Assembly: GCA_036477795.1 (NCBI GenBank)
Contig: JAZGDL010000084.1
Location: 1 to 20,578, forward strand
Origin: JAZGDL01 sp036477795
GTDB taxonomy: Bacteria > Planctomycetota > Phycisphaerae > UBA1845
Reading direction: 5' to 3'
DNA: 20,578 bases
The notes under the pieces are model-generated. The model was not told the origin of the DNA, searched no databases, and saw only the letters and a list, made by a program, of their open reading frames with translations. How positions within the stretch are numbered: the first letter of the stretch is position 1; every line of letters begins with the position of its first letter. The position numbers and the translations under genes were made by a program. This document shows, piece by piece, positions 1-8,049 of the stretch.

Positions 1-2
1 AT

Positions 3-902
3 CTTCGGATCAGCGAAGGCTGCAATCAAAAGTGCACCTTCTGCACCATCCCGTCGATCCGCGGTCCCATGCACTGCAAGCCTCCTGAAGTAGTTGTGGC
101 GGAAGCGGCCGAGCTGGTGTCCGACGGTGTGGTTGAGATCAACTTGATCGGGCAGGACACGACCAGTTACGGGGAGGAGTTCGCTGGGCCGTTCGGTCTG
201 GCCGATCTGCTTCGGCGACTGAACGAGGTCGACGGGCTTGAATGGGTCCGGCTGATGTATGCCTATCCTTCGGTGTTCACTGATGCCATGATCGAGGCCA
301 TCGCTGAATGTGCTCGCGTGGTGAAGTACATCGACGTCCCACTTCAGCATATCAACGATCGAGTTCTCAAGGCCATGCACCGTCGTGTCACTCGTCAGCA
401 GACCGAGAGCCTGCTCGGCCGGCTGCGGGATCGAATACCGGGCGTGCACATCCGCACGACGCTGATCGCCGGTTTTCCGGGTGAGAGCGATGCGGAGCAT
501 GAGGAGTTGGTGGATTTTGTGCGCGGTTTTGAGTTCGATGCGCTGGGCGTGTTTCCTTACTCGCTGGAACCTGAAACGCCGGCCGGGCGCATGGCGTGGC
601 AGATACCCGAGCGTGTCAAGAAAGATCGTGTGGACGAGTTGATGGTGGCCCAACAAGAGGTTGCTTTTGGCCTGGCTGATGAACAGGTCGGGCGTAAGTT
701 CCGCGTGCTTGTCGACGGGCCGCCGGTGGATGGGCTTGCCCCCGCCAGGCACGCGGGCCAGGCGCCGGTGGTCGACAGCGTTACCTATGTTGAAGATCGC
801 GACGTGCGAGCGGGCGCATTTGTAGACGTACGCTGTACGCGGCGGCAGGGGTACGACCTGGTTGCCGTGCCGCTTGACGTGGCCCTACCGGTTCTGTCTT
901 GA
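3..902 (+). CDS. rimO: Ribosomal protein S12 methylthiotransferase RimO (5'-truncated by window)
   Basis: Radical-SAM enzyme that adds a methylthio group to an aspartate of ribosomal protein S12. The frame is open from base 3. The first visible residues contain the cluster-binding motif C-x3-C-x2-C (CNQKCTFC, fragment residues 7-14), followed by IPSIRGP. The RimO-typical stretch GQDTTSYG comes shortly after, and the C-terminal ~65 residues fit a TRAM RNA-binding domain. The visible part is 299 codons. A full RimO is about 430-450 residues, so the N-terminal methylthiotransferase domain lies outside the window. It could be confused with MiaB, but QDTTSYG and the S12-type spacing favour RimO. 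The stop is followed after one base by pgsA, so the two are probably co-transcribed. Confidence 0.93.
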   Translation, partial: LRISEGCNQKCTFCTIPSIRGPMHCKPPEVVVAEAAELVSDGVVEINLIGQDTTSYGEEFAGPFGLADLLRRLNEVDGLEWVRLMYAYPSVFTDAMIEAIAECARVVKYIDVPLQHINDRVLKAMHRRVTRQQTESLLGRLRDRIPGVHIRTTLIAGFPGESDAEHEELVDFVRGFEFDALGVFPYSLEPETPAGRMAWQIPERVKKDRVDELMVAQQEVAFGLADEQVGRKFRVLVDGPPVDGLAPARHAGQAPVVDSVTYVEDRDVRAGAFVDVRCTRRQGYDLVAVPLDVALPVLS

Positions 903-903
903 C

Positions 904-1515
904 ATGAAGGTGAACCTGCCGAATCAAATCACGTTGGCCCGGCTGGTGCTGGCCATCATCTTCTTCATCGTTCTGGGGCAGTACTCGCAGCAGGAACCGC
1001 AATCCTGGCTGTTGGACACTTGTCTGGCCATGTTTGTTATTGCCGCTGCCACCGACTGGCTGGACGGCTATTACGCCCGCAAGAAAAACCAGATCACGGC
1101 GCTGGGGCGCATATTGGACCCGTTCGTTGACAAGGTGCTGGTGTGCGGCGCGTTTGTTCTTCTGGCGGGGCCTTCGTTTTGCGACGCCGACGGTGGGAAC
1201 GTCACCGGGCTGGAGACGTGGATGGTGGTGGTGATCTTCGGGCGCGAGCTACTAGTCACCGGGTTGCGCGGTTTTTCCGAGTCGCAGGGCGTCCAGTTCG
1301 GTGCGGAGATCGTGGGCAAGGCCAAGATGTGGATTCAGTCGGTGACCATCGTCGTGCTGCTGCTTGCCGTCGCTCACGGCGATGCTGAACACGGCCTCGC
1401 TTTATTCCGGGTGCAACAGGTTTTTGTTTGGCTGACCGTGCTGATCACCGCAGCCTCACTGGTCACGTACATTATAAAGGTCAAGGCCCTGCTGATCGAA
1501 GCGTCTGCTACGTGA
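904..1515 (+). CDS. pgsA: CDP-diacylglycerol-glycerol-3-phosphate 3-phosphatidyltransferase
   Basis: Integral membrane enzyme that makes phosphatidylglycerol phosphate from CDP-diacylglycerol and glycerol-3-phosphate. The complete CDP-alcohol phosphatidyltransferase signature D-x2-D-G-x2-A-R-x8-G-x3-D-x3-D is present at residues 51-76 (DWLDGYYAR ... G68, D72, D76), with all catalytic and metal-binding aspartates kept. The N-terminal MKVNLPNQITLARL and several hydrophobic segments are typical of PgsA, as is the length of 203 residues. I chose the ATG at 904, one base after the rimO stop, because the upstream in-frame extension overlaps rimO and is not family-like. There is no strong ribosome binding site, so translation is probably coupled to rimO. 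Its own stop overlaps the uppP start by four bases. Confidence 0.92.
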   Translation: MKVNLPNQITLARLVLAIIFFIVLGQYSQQEPQSWLLDTCLAMFVIAAATDWLDGYYARKKNQITALGRILDPFVDKVLVCGAFVLLAGPSFCDADGGNVTGLETWMVVVIFGRELLVTGLRGFSESQGVQFGAEIVGKAKMWIQSVTIVVLLLAVAHGDAEHGLALFRVQQVFVWLTVLITAASLVTYIIKVKALLIEASAT

Positions 1516-2351
1516 CGGAACTGGACTATCTCAAAGCGTGCCTCCTGGGACTGGTCCAGGGCCTGACCGAGTTTCTACCGGTTAGCAGCAGCGGGCACCT
1601 GGTCATCATCCAGAAGATGCTTCAACTGTCCGGTGATTCGCCGCAGATGCTCTTGTTTACGGTGGCGACGCACGTGGGCACGCTGGCGGCGGTCGTGGTC
1701 GTTTTTGCCGGCACCTTCATCAGATTCCTGCACCGAATCGGCGCCGAATTGCAGCCATCCTTTAAGGGCAGGCGAACCGCGTTGTTGATCGCCTGGTTGG
1801 GCGTTGTCGCCTGCATTCCCACAGCCGCGATTGGTTTGGGATTCAAGGACCAATTTGAGCGGGCCTTTGATTCCGCGGCTACGACCGCCGTCGGTCTGCT
1901 GATCACCGGCACGCTGCTGTTCATACTAGGATATCTGCCGCGCCCGCGCCGCGGATGGCGGCGTATGGGGTGGCGGCGTGCGGCGCTGGTGGGTCTGGCC
2001 CAGGGTTGCGCGATCATGCCGGGCGTCTCGCGCAGCGGGTCTACCATCTGCGTCGCTCTGTTTCTGGGCATCAAGCGTCGCTGGGCTGTGGAGTTCAGCT
2101 TCTTGATCGCCGCACCAGCCATCGCGGGCGCCGCACTCTTGAAACTACTGGAGACCCTGTCGCTGCCCCAAGAGCAAGTCAGCGCCATCCCCTGGGGCCC
2201 CATCCTCGCCGGTTCAGTCGTCGCCTTCATCACCGGGACGCTCGCTCTACGCATCCTCCTATCTCTGGTTATCCGTGACAAGATCCACCACTTCTGCTAT
2301 TACTGCTGGGTCTTGGGGGCGTTCCTGCTCGGCTATTGGATCCTGAGGTAA
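1512..2351 (+). CDS. uppP: Undecaprenyl-diphosphatase (BacA/UppP family)
   Basis: Membrane phosphatase that recycles undecaprenyl diphosphate to the monophosphate lipid carrier for peptidoglycan and polysaccharide synthesis; it is associated with bacitracin resistance. Both family signatures are visible: QGLTEFLPVSSSGHL (residues 16-30) and PGVSRSGST (residues 170-178, including the conserved Arg174). In the first motif the leading Glu of the E. coli form is Gln here, while the second Glu (E20) is kept. The 279 residues and many hydrophobic helices match the family. The start is a GTG that forms a GTGA overlap with the pgsA stop, which fits translational coupling. The same lipid carrier would serve the sugar transferase encoded at 5352-6836, though that gene is separately transcribed. 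Confidence 0.92.
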   Translation: MTELDYLKACLLGLVQGLTEFLPVSSSGHLVIIQKMLQLSGDSPQMLLFTVATHVGTLAAVVVVFAGTFIRFLHRIGAELQPSFKGRRTALLIAWLGVVACIPTAAIGLGFKDQFERAFDSAATTAVGLLITGTLLFILGYLPRPRRGWRRMGWRRAALVGLAQGCAIMPGVSRSGSTICVALFLGIKRRWAVEFSFLIAAPAIAGAALLKLLETLSLPQEQVSAIPWGPILAGSVVAFITGTLALRILLSLVIRDKIHHFCYYCWVLGAFLLGYWILR

Positions 2352-2467
2352 CGTTGAGAGAACAATCGGCCATCCAACCTCGTTGGGCTTGACGGATGGA
2401 GTAGTGCGACACAAACTGGATCACCTGAACTGTCCGTGGCGCCCGGACGCTGCACTTGAATCCTGAA
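2352..2467. other. Spacer between housekeeping operon and ATPase/DUF4276 pair
   Basis: This 116-base spacer separates the lipid/RimO operon from the putative defence pair. It holds a small stem, CCAAC-CTC-GTTGG at 2374-2386, with no following T run. A TTGACG hexamer at 2389-2394 lies 17 bases before CAAACT at 2412-2417, a poor -35/-10 pair. Either could mark the transcriptional boundary, but neither is convincing alone. Confidence 0.3.
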
Positions 2468-3727
2468 ATGAACGAGCGTGCATCAGTCAATCCTTCCCCG
2501 CCTGATATAGAAAATGACCCCTTCTTGGCGCGGGTGAGGATCCGCAATTACAAGAGTATCGGCGCTTGCGATCTTGGCCTAGCCCCACTGACTGTACTGG
2601 TCGGGCGGAACGGCGCAGGCAAGAGCAACTTTCTCGACGCTCTCCGTTTCGTTGTCGATGGGTTGCAAACATCCTTGGATCATGCGATCAAGTCACGAGG
2701 TGGTATCGAGGATGTTCGACGTCGAAGTACCGGGCATCCCAGAAACTTTGCCATTCAGCTCCAGATGAATCTTCCTGGATGGGTCACTGCGACATACGGT
2801 TTCGAGATTGCAGCTCGACCGAGAGGCGGGTTTTGCGTGAAAAGGGAGGAGCTAAAAGTTGTAAAGGCGAACAACACGGTCTCAGTGAAGTACTGCGTTG
2901 AGAGCGGCAGAGTGGTTCGGTCTTTACCGGACAATGGTATGCCTCCCGCGGTCGATGACCGGCTCTACCTGGTCAATGCCGCTGGCCGCCCTGAGTTTCG
3001 TGGGATCTTCGATTTGCTTTCTTCGATGGGGTTCTACAACATGAATCCCCAAGCCATGAAGGAATTGCAGAGTCCGGATGCGGGCGAACTGCTTCGTCGC
3101 GATGGGGGAAACCTGGCAAGCGTGATTGCGCGATTGGGCGCTGACAATCCGTCGATCAAGAGTCGGATCAAGGATTACCTGAGTACGATTGTGCCAGGTG
3201 TCACGGAGGTCGATCGAATTGCACTGGGACCTCGCGAGACTCTAGAGTTTCGCCAGAAGGTCGTCGGATCGCAGCACCCCTGGCGGTTCTATGCAGCCAG
3301 CATGTCGGATGGTACTCTACGCGCGCTTGGGGCCCTGGTAGCGGTGACACAACTGGCAGATCGAAAACAGCCTGTAAGCCTGGTAGGTATCGAAGAGCCG
3401 GAGGCTGCCCTTCATCCAGCCGCATCGGGGGCACTGATGGACGCACTTCGGGAGGCTGCTTCGCATACGCAGGTTGTTGTTACCACCCACAGTCCGGACC
3501 TGCTGGAACAGATTGATCCAGATAGCGACAGACTCCTCGTTGTCGTATCTCGCGACGGTGACACCCGAATTGCGCCCGTGGACTCTGCAAGTCGCAAAGT
3601 ACTCAAAGACCACCTTTACACCCCAGGAGAACTGCTGCGCATGGATCAACTCGAGCCTGACGAAGAGGATCTGGAACGTCAGCAGCAGCAGCTTCGGTTG
3701 TTCGATAGCGATGGGGAGGATCGGTGA
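2468..3727 (+). CDS. AAA family ATPase (SMC/OLD-like, AAA_21 type)
   Basis: ABC-type ATPase of the OLD/RecF/SMC-like group. From the ATG at 2468 (419 residues), the N-terminal RVRIRNYKSIG strand leads into Walker A GRNGAGKS (residues 46-53). An ABC-like signature, SMSDGTLRAL, lies at about 278-287. Walker B is VGIEEPEAALHP (about 306-317) and the switch histidine is in TTHSPDLL (about 341). The middle region has no nuclease domain, so the protein probably powers or senses for its partner. A TTG at 2456 is an alternative in-frame start; neither start has a good ribosome binding site. The stop overlaps the DUF4276 gene by four bases. Such ATPases coupled to a TOPRIM-type partner are found in PARIS and other OLD-related anti-phage modules. 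The precise system name is not determined. Confidence 0.88.
   Translation: MNERASVNPSPPDIENDPFLARVRIRNYKSIGACDLGLAPLTVLVGRNGAGKSNFLDALRFVVDGLQTSLDHAIKSRGGIEDVRRRSTGHPRNFAIQLQMNLPGWVTATYGFEIAARPRGGFCVKREELKVVKANNTVSVKYCVESGRVVRSLPDNGMPPAVDDRLYLVNAAGRPEFRGIFDLLSSMGFYNMNPQAMKELQSPDAGELLRRDGGNLASVIARLGADNPSIKSRIKDYLSTIVPGVTEVDRIALGPRETLEFRQKVVGSQHPWRFYAASMSDGTLRALGALVAVTQLADRKQPVSLVGIEEPEAALHPAASGALMDALREAASHTQVVVTTHSPDLLEQIDPDSDRLLVVVSRDGDTRIAPVDSASRKVLKDHLYTPGELLRMDQLEPDEEDLERQQQQLRLFDSDGEDR
3713..3719 (+). promoter_or_regulatory. Ribosome binding site for the GTG start at 3724
   Basis: The purine run GGGGAGG lies inside the end of the ATPase gene, a few bases before the GTG at 3724. It supports this unusual start and the GTGA overlap with the ATPase stop. 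Confidence 0.6.
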
Positions 3728-4338
3728 GCCGCCTTCGTATCGCCCCAATCGTCGAAGGGCACGGTGAGTATGAGGCCATACGTACGTTGCTTTGGCGGAT
3801 TTGGGTCGACCTTATCGGTGGCGAGCATGTCGAGGTGATCAGACCGATTCGTAAGCCGCGGTCCAAGCTAGTCAAAAAAGAAGAATTGGGCCGTGCCGTC
3901 GAGCTCGCAGTTGCCAAGCTGCGAGTTGGGACGGTTTGCGCCGACCATGCGCTCGTTCTAGTCCTGGTGGACGCCGACAAGGATCCTCCGTGCAGGCTTG
4001 GTCCTTGCCTTCTCCAATATGCCAAGGATGCTCGATCAGACGCAGATGTGTGCTGCGTGGTAGCCAACGTCGAATATGAAACTTGGTTCGTCGCCGGTGC
4101 TGAATCTCTCGCTGACTACCTCAACCTACCGTCCCCACAAGATATTCCACTATCTCCGGAGGAGTTGGGCGTAGGAAAGAGTTGGGTAGAAAAATACTTC
4201 AGAGGTACGAGATACAGTGAGACCATTGATCAACCGAGGATGACGGCAAAGCTGGATCTGGAGCAGTGTCGATCGAGATCGCCGTCGTTTGACAAACTCT
4301 GTCGCGAACTTGAAAAACGCCTCGCGTCGACTTCGTAG
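3724..4338 (+). CDS. DUF4276 family protein (TOPRIM-like), partner of the AAA ATPase
   Basis: A 204-residue protein with the DUF4276 pattern. PIVEGHGEYEAI (Glu11) sits near the N-terminus. LVLVDADKD (Asp83, Asp85) follows a hydrophobic strand, then ANVEYETWFVAG (residues 114-125). A C-terminal segment DQPRMTAKLDL is followed by SRSPSFDKL. The Glu plus D-x-D arrangement is that of TOPRIM metal-binding sites, so a nuclease or nucleotidyl-transfer role is plausible but inferred. The GTG start overlaps the upstream stop and has a GGGGAGG ribosome binding site, so the two proteins are made together, as expected for subunits of one machine. In PARIS the comparable partner is a DUF4435 TOPRIM protein. 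This pair could be an equivalent built on DUF4276. Confidence 0.85.
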   Translation: MSRLRIAPIVEGHGEYEAIRTLLWRIWVDLIGGEHVEVIRPIRKPRSKLVKKEELGRAVELAVAKLRVGTVCADHALVLVLVDADKDPPCRLGPCLLQYAKDARSDADVCCVVANVEYETWFVAGAESLADYLNLPSPQDIPLSPEELGVGKSWVEKYFRGTRYSETIDQPRMTAKLDLEQCRSRSPSFDKLCRELEKRLASTS

Positions 4339-4407
4339 AGTCATGAACTTCGCGGTCAGCACTTGCGGGAATCAACACATTTGGGGTCCATGTCTCTTGT
4401 ACGGTGC

Positions 4408-5235
4408 TTACGAGATGGTTTCAGTGCGGCGGGTGCGGCGTTCAAAGACGGCAACGTTGGTGATGCCGGCCTGGCGAAGCATGTTGAGGGCGTGGTCGAA
4501 ACCGGCTCCGATGTCTGCGGCGCGGTGGCTGTCGGAGCCAAGTGCCATCATGGTGCCCCCCAGCTCGGCGTAACGCTGCACGACTATGGGGCCGGGCATG
4601 GTCTCAGCGAGATCACCGCGCAGAGTGGAGGTGTTGATCTCGGGGACGATGTCGGCGGCCAGGCAGGCCCGCAGGATCTCATCTATGACGTCGATGTGTT
4701 CTGCGATGTGAACGGTGCCGGCAAAACGATTGGAATAGCGCTTGCAAAAGTCGAGGTGGCTAAGAATGTCGAAGACGCGCGAACGATTGCGGTGCAAACG
4801 CTGGCAATGGCGGACAGCCTGCAGTACGGAATTGAGATACTGCCGGGTGACCGTGGAGGGATCTTTGCCCTCCCAGATGTTTTTCCGGTGGATGGGAGCG
4901 CCCTGCGACCAGTGCACGCTCAGCAGTACTACCTCGAAGTTTCCCCGATCCACGAAATCGATCAGCGCCGGCATGTTGTCGGGCTGGTAGTCCACCTCCA
5001 CACCCTTGCCGATGTGGATTGATCTGTTGAACTGTTGGCGAAGCTGTTCGATGGTTTCGGTGAAACGAGCATGGTCATAGACGCACTCTTCCCATTCATC
5101 CGGATGGCTGTCGTAATGCTCGGTGAAGGTCAAACCGGCCAGGCCGACCTCGATCGCGCGGCGGACGTTGTCGGCGGGTTCAGCCCGCGAGTCGAACGAA
5201 AGTTTGGAATGCAGATGTTGGTCGAACAGGTTCAT
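4408..5235 (-). CDS. PHP-domain phosphatase, probable histidinol-phosphatase
   Basis: Member of the polymerase and histidinol phosphatase (PHP) superfamily, 275 residues, similar in length and order to HisK-type histidinol-phosphate phosphatases of the histidine pathway. Metal-binding motifs are in order: D-Q-H-L-H (His7, His9), TFTEHYD, GVEVDY, SVHW, DILSHLDF, and GSDSHRAADIG near the C-terminus. I chose the ATG at 5235 because MNLFDQHLHSK is the natural start of the fold. The in-frame extension to 5673 is antisense to the sugar transferase and shows no domain. Other PHP phosphoesterases are possible because no other his gene is in the window. It lies downstream of the sugar transferase on the same strand, separated by 116 bases with a perfect palindrome, and convergent with the DUF4276 gene. 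Confidence 0.82.
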   Translation of the reverse strand: MNLFDQHLHSKLSFDSRAEPADNVRRAIEVGLAGLTFTEHYDSHPDEWEECVYDHARFTETIEQLRQQFNRSIHIGKGVEVDYQPDNMPALIDFVDRGNFEVVLLSVHWSQGAPIHRKNIWEGKDPSTVTRQYLNSVLQAVRHCQRLHRNRSRVFDILSHLDFCKRYSNRFAGTVHIAEHIDVIDEILRACLAADIVPEINTSTLRGDLAETMPGPIVVQRYAELGGTMMALGSDSHRAADIGAGFDHALNMLRQAGITNVAVFERRTRRTETIS

Positions 5236-5316
5236 GGTCAGCTCGGTATCCTGCCGCGAAGGTCGGAATGATACGAGATATGGCAGCCCTGGGCCAGAAT
5301 GCCGCGTGAAGTTCTG

Positions 5317-5336
5317 CGGTGTCGCGCGCGACACCG
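5317..5336. repeat. Perfect 20-bp palindrome
   Basis: CGGTGTCGCGCGCGACACCG is its own reverse complement with no interruption. It lies between the sugar transferase stop (5352) and the PHP gene start (5235), both on the minus strand. It could fold as a hairpin at the 3' end of the sugar transferase message or be a dimeric protein site. No T run follows on the minus strand, so it is not a standard intrinsic terminator. Confidence 0.7.
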
Positions 5337-5351
5337 TTAAGCACGGAGCCG

Positions 5352-6836
5352 TCAGCAGGCCCCGCGGACGAACACGCCCAGCGTCCGAAGCAGAATGACG
5401 AACTCCAACTCCATGGACATGTTCTTGACGTAGTACAGGTCGAACTGAAGTTTTCGCTTGGCGTCTTCGATGGAGGAGCCGTAGCGGAAACCGATCTGGG
5501 CCCACCCGGTGATCCCTGGTTTGACCAGGTGGCGTTCGTTGTAATATGGGATCTGCTCGGAGAGTTTCACGACAAAGTCGGGGCGCTCCGGACGCGGTCC
5601 CACCAGGGACATCCGGCCGATCAGCACGTTGTACAACTGCGGCAGCTCGTCGAGGCGAGTTTTGCGAAGCCATCGGCCCACGCGCGTGACACGCGGGTCA
5701 CCTTTGGCGGCCCAGACCGGCCGGTCGGTTTCCGCGCCGACTCTCATGGTTCTGAACTTGTAGAGTCTGAAGTGCCTGCCGTTCTGCCCCACCCGCATCT
5801 GTGAATAGAACACCGGGCCCCCGTCGCACAGCTTGATGGCCAACGCAATGAGGGGCAGTAACGGTAACGTGATCACAATACCGATCGTTGATAAAACGAT
5901 GTCGAACGCGCGTTTGAGGGCCTGACGTCGCTGGCAATGGACTTGAAGATCAGCGAAAAGGAACCAGTGAGGGGTGATCTCGTCGACCAGTACCTGGCCC
6001 GTGGCTTTTTCGTAGAACATGACTTCGTTGGTGACGCGGCAACCGCGGCGCAGACATGGCAGAACCATTTCCATGACCCGCGTGTCGGTGGCGGCTTCCG
6101 CACCGACGACGATGTCGTCAACGGCGTAGCGATGGCAGATGTCGGGCAGGTCCGCGGTGTTGCCCAGGCATGGGGTTTCGTCGATGGTCGCATCGCTAGT
6201 CGAGGTGTCGTCGACGTAACCGATCAGGCGATGCTGGTTCAAGAATCCATCCTTGAAGGCGCGGACCAGCGAATTGGAGATGATCCCCGGCCCAACAATC
6301 ACCAGGTTTCTGGAAATGCTGTGCAAGGCCCAGTACGCAACCATCCTGGCGGTCCCCCCACACACCATCAGTGTCCCCAATGCGGTTCCGGTGACGCGAC
6401 GGCTCAGCGTGGTGTACATCAGCACGTATATGATCGCGTAGGTGATCACGACGGCCATGACCGTTGTGAGCATCATCCTAGTGAGGAGGCGCGAACGGCT
6501 GAGTAATGTCTCGCGTTCGTAGAGCCCGAAGACCAGGCTGGCGAACACAAAGTTCGAAACCAGGATGCTGAACCCTTGCCAGCCGGGGACATGGGGAAAA
6601 GACGGGGATCGGTCAACGACGAACAGTTGGTATCCGAGATGCGTCCCGATTCCGAGTAGGGCGATATCCAAGAACGCCCACATCCCCAGCGGGAGCGACG
6701 ACAGAATGGACGCGACACTGCGCAGTATGGGGGTCTTGTTGCGCGCTTCAGCGTGCGGGAATTCCATCACCGACGGGGCAGCTCCAACTCCACCTGCGAG
6801 CATACCCTTGGTGCCGAGCACAGCCTGTGACCCCAT
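5352..6836 (-). CDS. Polyprenyl-phosphate sugar-1-phosphate transferase (exopolysaccharide priming enzyme)
   Basis: Membrane enzyme that transfers a sugar phosphate from a nucleotide sugar to undecaprenyl phosphate, the first step of exopolysaccharide or O-antigen repeat synthesis. It has 494 residues from the ATG at 6836, which has GGAG about six bases upstream. Four hydrophobic segments (about 50-75, 88-106, 122-142, 150-172) precede a Rossmann-like domain starting VIVGPG (about 179-300). A further membrane segment (about 311-335) and the catalytic bacterial sugar transferase domain follow, with YKFRTM, TRLDELPQL, GRMSLVGPRP and KPGITGWAQI. This is the full WbaP/WcaJ-like layout. The sugar cannot be deduced. 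The frame stays open to 7097, but that extension is low in family character and starts without a ribosome binding site. Confidence 0.92.
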   Translation of the reverse strand: MGSQAVLGTKGMLAGGVGAAPSVMEFPHAEARNKTPILRSVASILSSLPLGMWAFLDIALLGIGTHLGYQLFVVDRSPSFPHVPGWQGFSILVSNFVFASLVFGLYERETLLSRSRLLTRMMLTTVMAVVITYAIIYVLMYTTLSRRVTGTALGTLMVCGGTARMVAYWALHSISRNLVIVGPGIISNSLVRAFKDGFLNQHRLIGYVDDTSTSDATIDETPCLGNTADLPDICHRYAVDDIVVGAEAATDTRVMEMVLPCLRRGCRVTNEVMFYEKATGQVLVDEITPHWFLFADLQVHCQRRQALKRAFDIVLSTIGIVITLPLLPLIALAIKLCDGGPVFYSQMRVGQNGRHFRLYKFRTMRVGAETDRPVWAAKGDPRVTRVGRWLRKTRLDELPQLYNVLIGRMSLVGPRPERPDFVVKLSEQIPYYNERHLVKPGITGWAQIGFRYGSSIEDAKRKLQFDLYYVKNMSMELEFVILLRTLGVFVRGAC

Positions 6837-7216
6837 AGGAAACTCCGTGTCGATTAAGCAGTCTAATGACCCATCGGAAAAGGGACCTTGCGACGTGAAT
6901 CGTGCCACCTTGGACTTTGGGGCAATTGCCAACGTCTGGTAATAATCGTACCATAGGCTCGCCAGCGGCCATCGTGCATCTGGTTGTATCGCCGGTGCGA
7001 CGCCGTCTCTCGGTATTCGGACGTTGGGGCAGTAACAACCGGCGCACGCTCGACGTTTTTTTGGAGCAGAAACCTTGCCCGGCATCCGATAACCCAAGTG
7101 CGGCGCAGTGCAAATTCAGGCCGTCGACCGCGCGGAAGCCCACAGATTCGAATCCGTGGGTTTCCCGATGACGGTTGCCGACCATGTAGCGGCGTCTACT
7201 CGAGATTTGAAGAGCA
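6837..7216. other. Divergent intergenic region
   Basis: This 380-base region separates the minus-strand sugar transferase from the plus-strand lipoprotein and should hold both promoters. The only strong structure is the long palindrome at 7134-7165. TTGCCA at about 6927 with TACCAT 17 bases later is a possible plus-strand promoter, but weak. No other gene was seen. Confidence 0.4.
7134..7165. repeat. 32-bp imperfect palindrome upstream of lipoprotein gene
   Basis: The arms GGAAGCCCACAGATTC and GAATCCGTGGGTTTCC pair at 14 of 16 positions; the two exceptions are an A-C and a G-T pair. The centre GATTCGAATC is a perfect 10-bp palindrome. It lies 52-83 bases before the lipoprotein start, a suitable place for a repressor or activator dimer, or a leader hairpin. 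The TTCGAAT resembles a tRNA T-loop, but no tRNA fold exists here. Confidence 0.65.
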
Positions 7217-8017
7217 ATGCATTTCAAGAGATTCTTGGCTGTTTGGGCGGCGGTGTTTCTGTTCGGCGCAACGGGTTGCCGGCAACGACAGAAAGAGGAG
7301 GTCACCCTCGAGGACATCGTGCCGCCCGCCAGGACCGTGGTCGAGTCGACCGCCCCCCAGGACCGCGAGGCGCTTCGCAACAGCTATGTCACTCTGGTGG
7401 CACAGCAGACCAAGGGGCTTTTCCCGTGCGCCTTGGCGGTGGCCCGGGTGACGCCGGTGGCCGCAGGCGTGGTCCAGCCGGACGTGGAGTTCAACCTGAA
7501 TATGGACCCGCTCAACGAGCTGGTCGATTGGATGAGTCTGTTCGACGACACCTGGTTGATCTCCGAAGTCTTCCCGGTTACCTATCCCATTCGCAAGGAT
7601 CGCCGGATCGCGCCTTCAGAGATCGTTAAATACGCCCACCAGGACGATGCCGGGTTATGTCTCATATATAGTGTCAGCCGCGGCGAGACATCGGAAGGTT
7701 CCAGCAGTGAAGTGCGGGGGATGTTGTACGACACTGAAACGGGTATGTTGCTGGCCAGGACGCAGGCCGACCAATTCGTCTTGGCCTTGACTGAGGACCA
7801 GTTGCCGCCACCGCCGCCGCTGGACCGCGTAGAACCCGATCACCGCCATTTCGATCCGGTATTCATCGCCCAGGACCGGTTCCGCGAGCTACTGCGGCAG
7901 TGCGTGCTCGACTTGATCGCACAAGACCAGCGGGTGGTGGCCCCGCCGCAAGTGCACCGGCGAACGGTGTTGGATCTGTCGTCGCATGGTCGCTCGTCAT
8001 CCCGTGATCGCGAGTAG
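7217..8017 (+). CDS. Putative lipoprotein of unknown function
   Basis: A 266-residue protein I do not recognise. The N-terminus has lysine and arginine, then a hydrophobic stretch (about residues 7-19), ending in A-T-G-C with Cys21. This fits a lipoprotein signal peptide, though the -3 residue is Ala rather than Leu. The mature part is mixed, with a proline run (QLPPPPPLDRVEP, about 195-206) and a polar C-terminus; no catalytic motif is apparent. Codon use is GC-rich at third positions as in neighbouring genes, which supports real coding. The ATG at 7217 has a weak GAAGAG upstream. It is divergent from the sugar transferase and convergent with the LipM-like gene. An envelope location is inferred from the signal only. 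Confidence 0.65.
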   Translation: MHFKRFLAVWAAVFLFGATGCRQRQKEEVTLEDIVPPARTVVESTAPQDREALRNSYVTLVAQQTKGLFPCALAVARVTPVAAGVVQPDVEFNLNMDPLNELVDWMSLFDDTWLISEVFPVTYPIRKDRRIAPSEIVKYAHQDDAGLCLIYSVSRGETSEGSSSEVRGMLYDTETGMLLARTQADQFVLALTEDQLPPPPPLDRVEPDHRHFDPVFIAQDRFRELLRQCVLDLIAQDQRVVAPPQVHRRTVLDLSSHGRSSSRDRE

Positions 8018-8049
8018 GTCCGAAGGACCAGAGAAACTAGAAATACGAC

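Noticed and set aside
4363..5022. Plus-strand open frame of about 219 codons opposite the PHP gene
   Set aside because: It mirrors the PHP coding sequence, has no motifs, and the PHP frame carries all metal-binding residues.
5236..5673. In-frame upstream extension of the PHP phosphatase gene
   Set aside because: It overlaps the sugar transferase in antisense reading, shows no domain character, and the PHP fold begins at the ATG at 5235.
6837..7097. In-frame N-terminal extension of the sugar transferase
   Set aside because: The extension has no family similarity or ribosome binding site, while the ATG at 6836 has GGAG at good spacing.
7139..7160. tRNA fragment, because of GATTCGAATCC resembling a T-arm
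   Set aside because: The five bases on either side of TTCGAAT do not pair as a T-stem, and no anticodon or acceptor arm is nearby. The palindrome explains the pattern.
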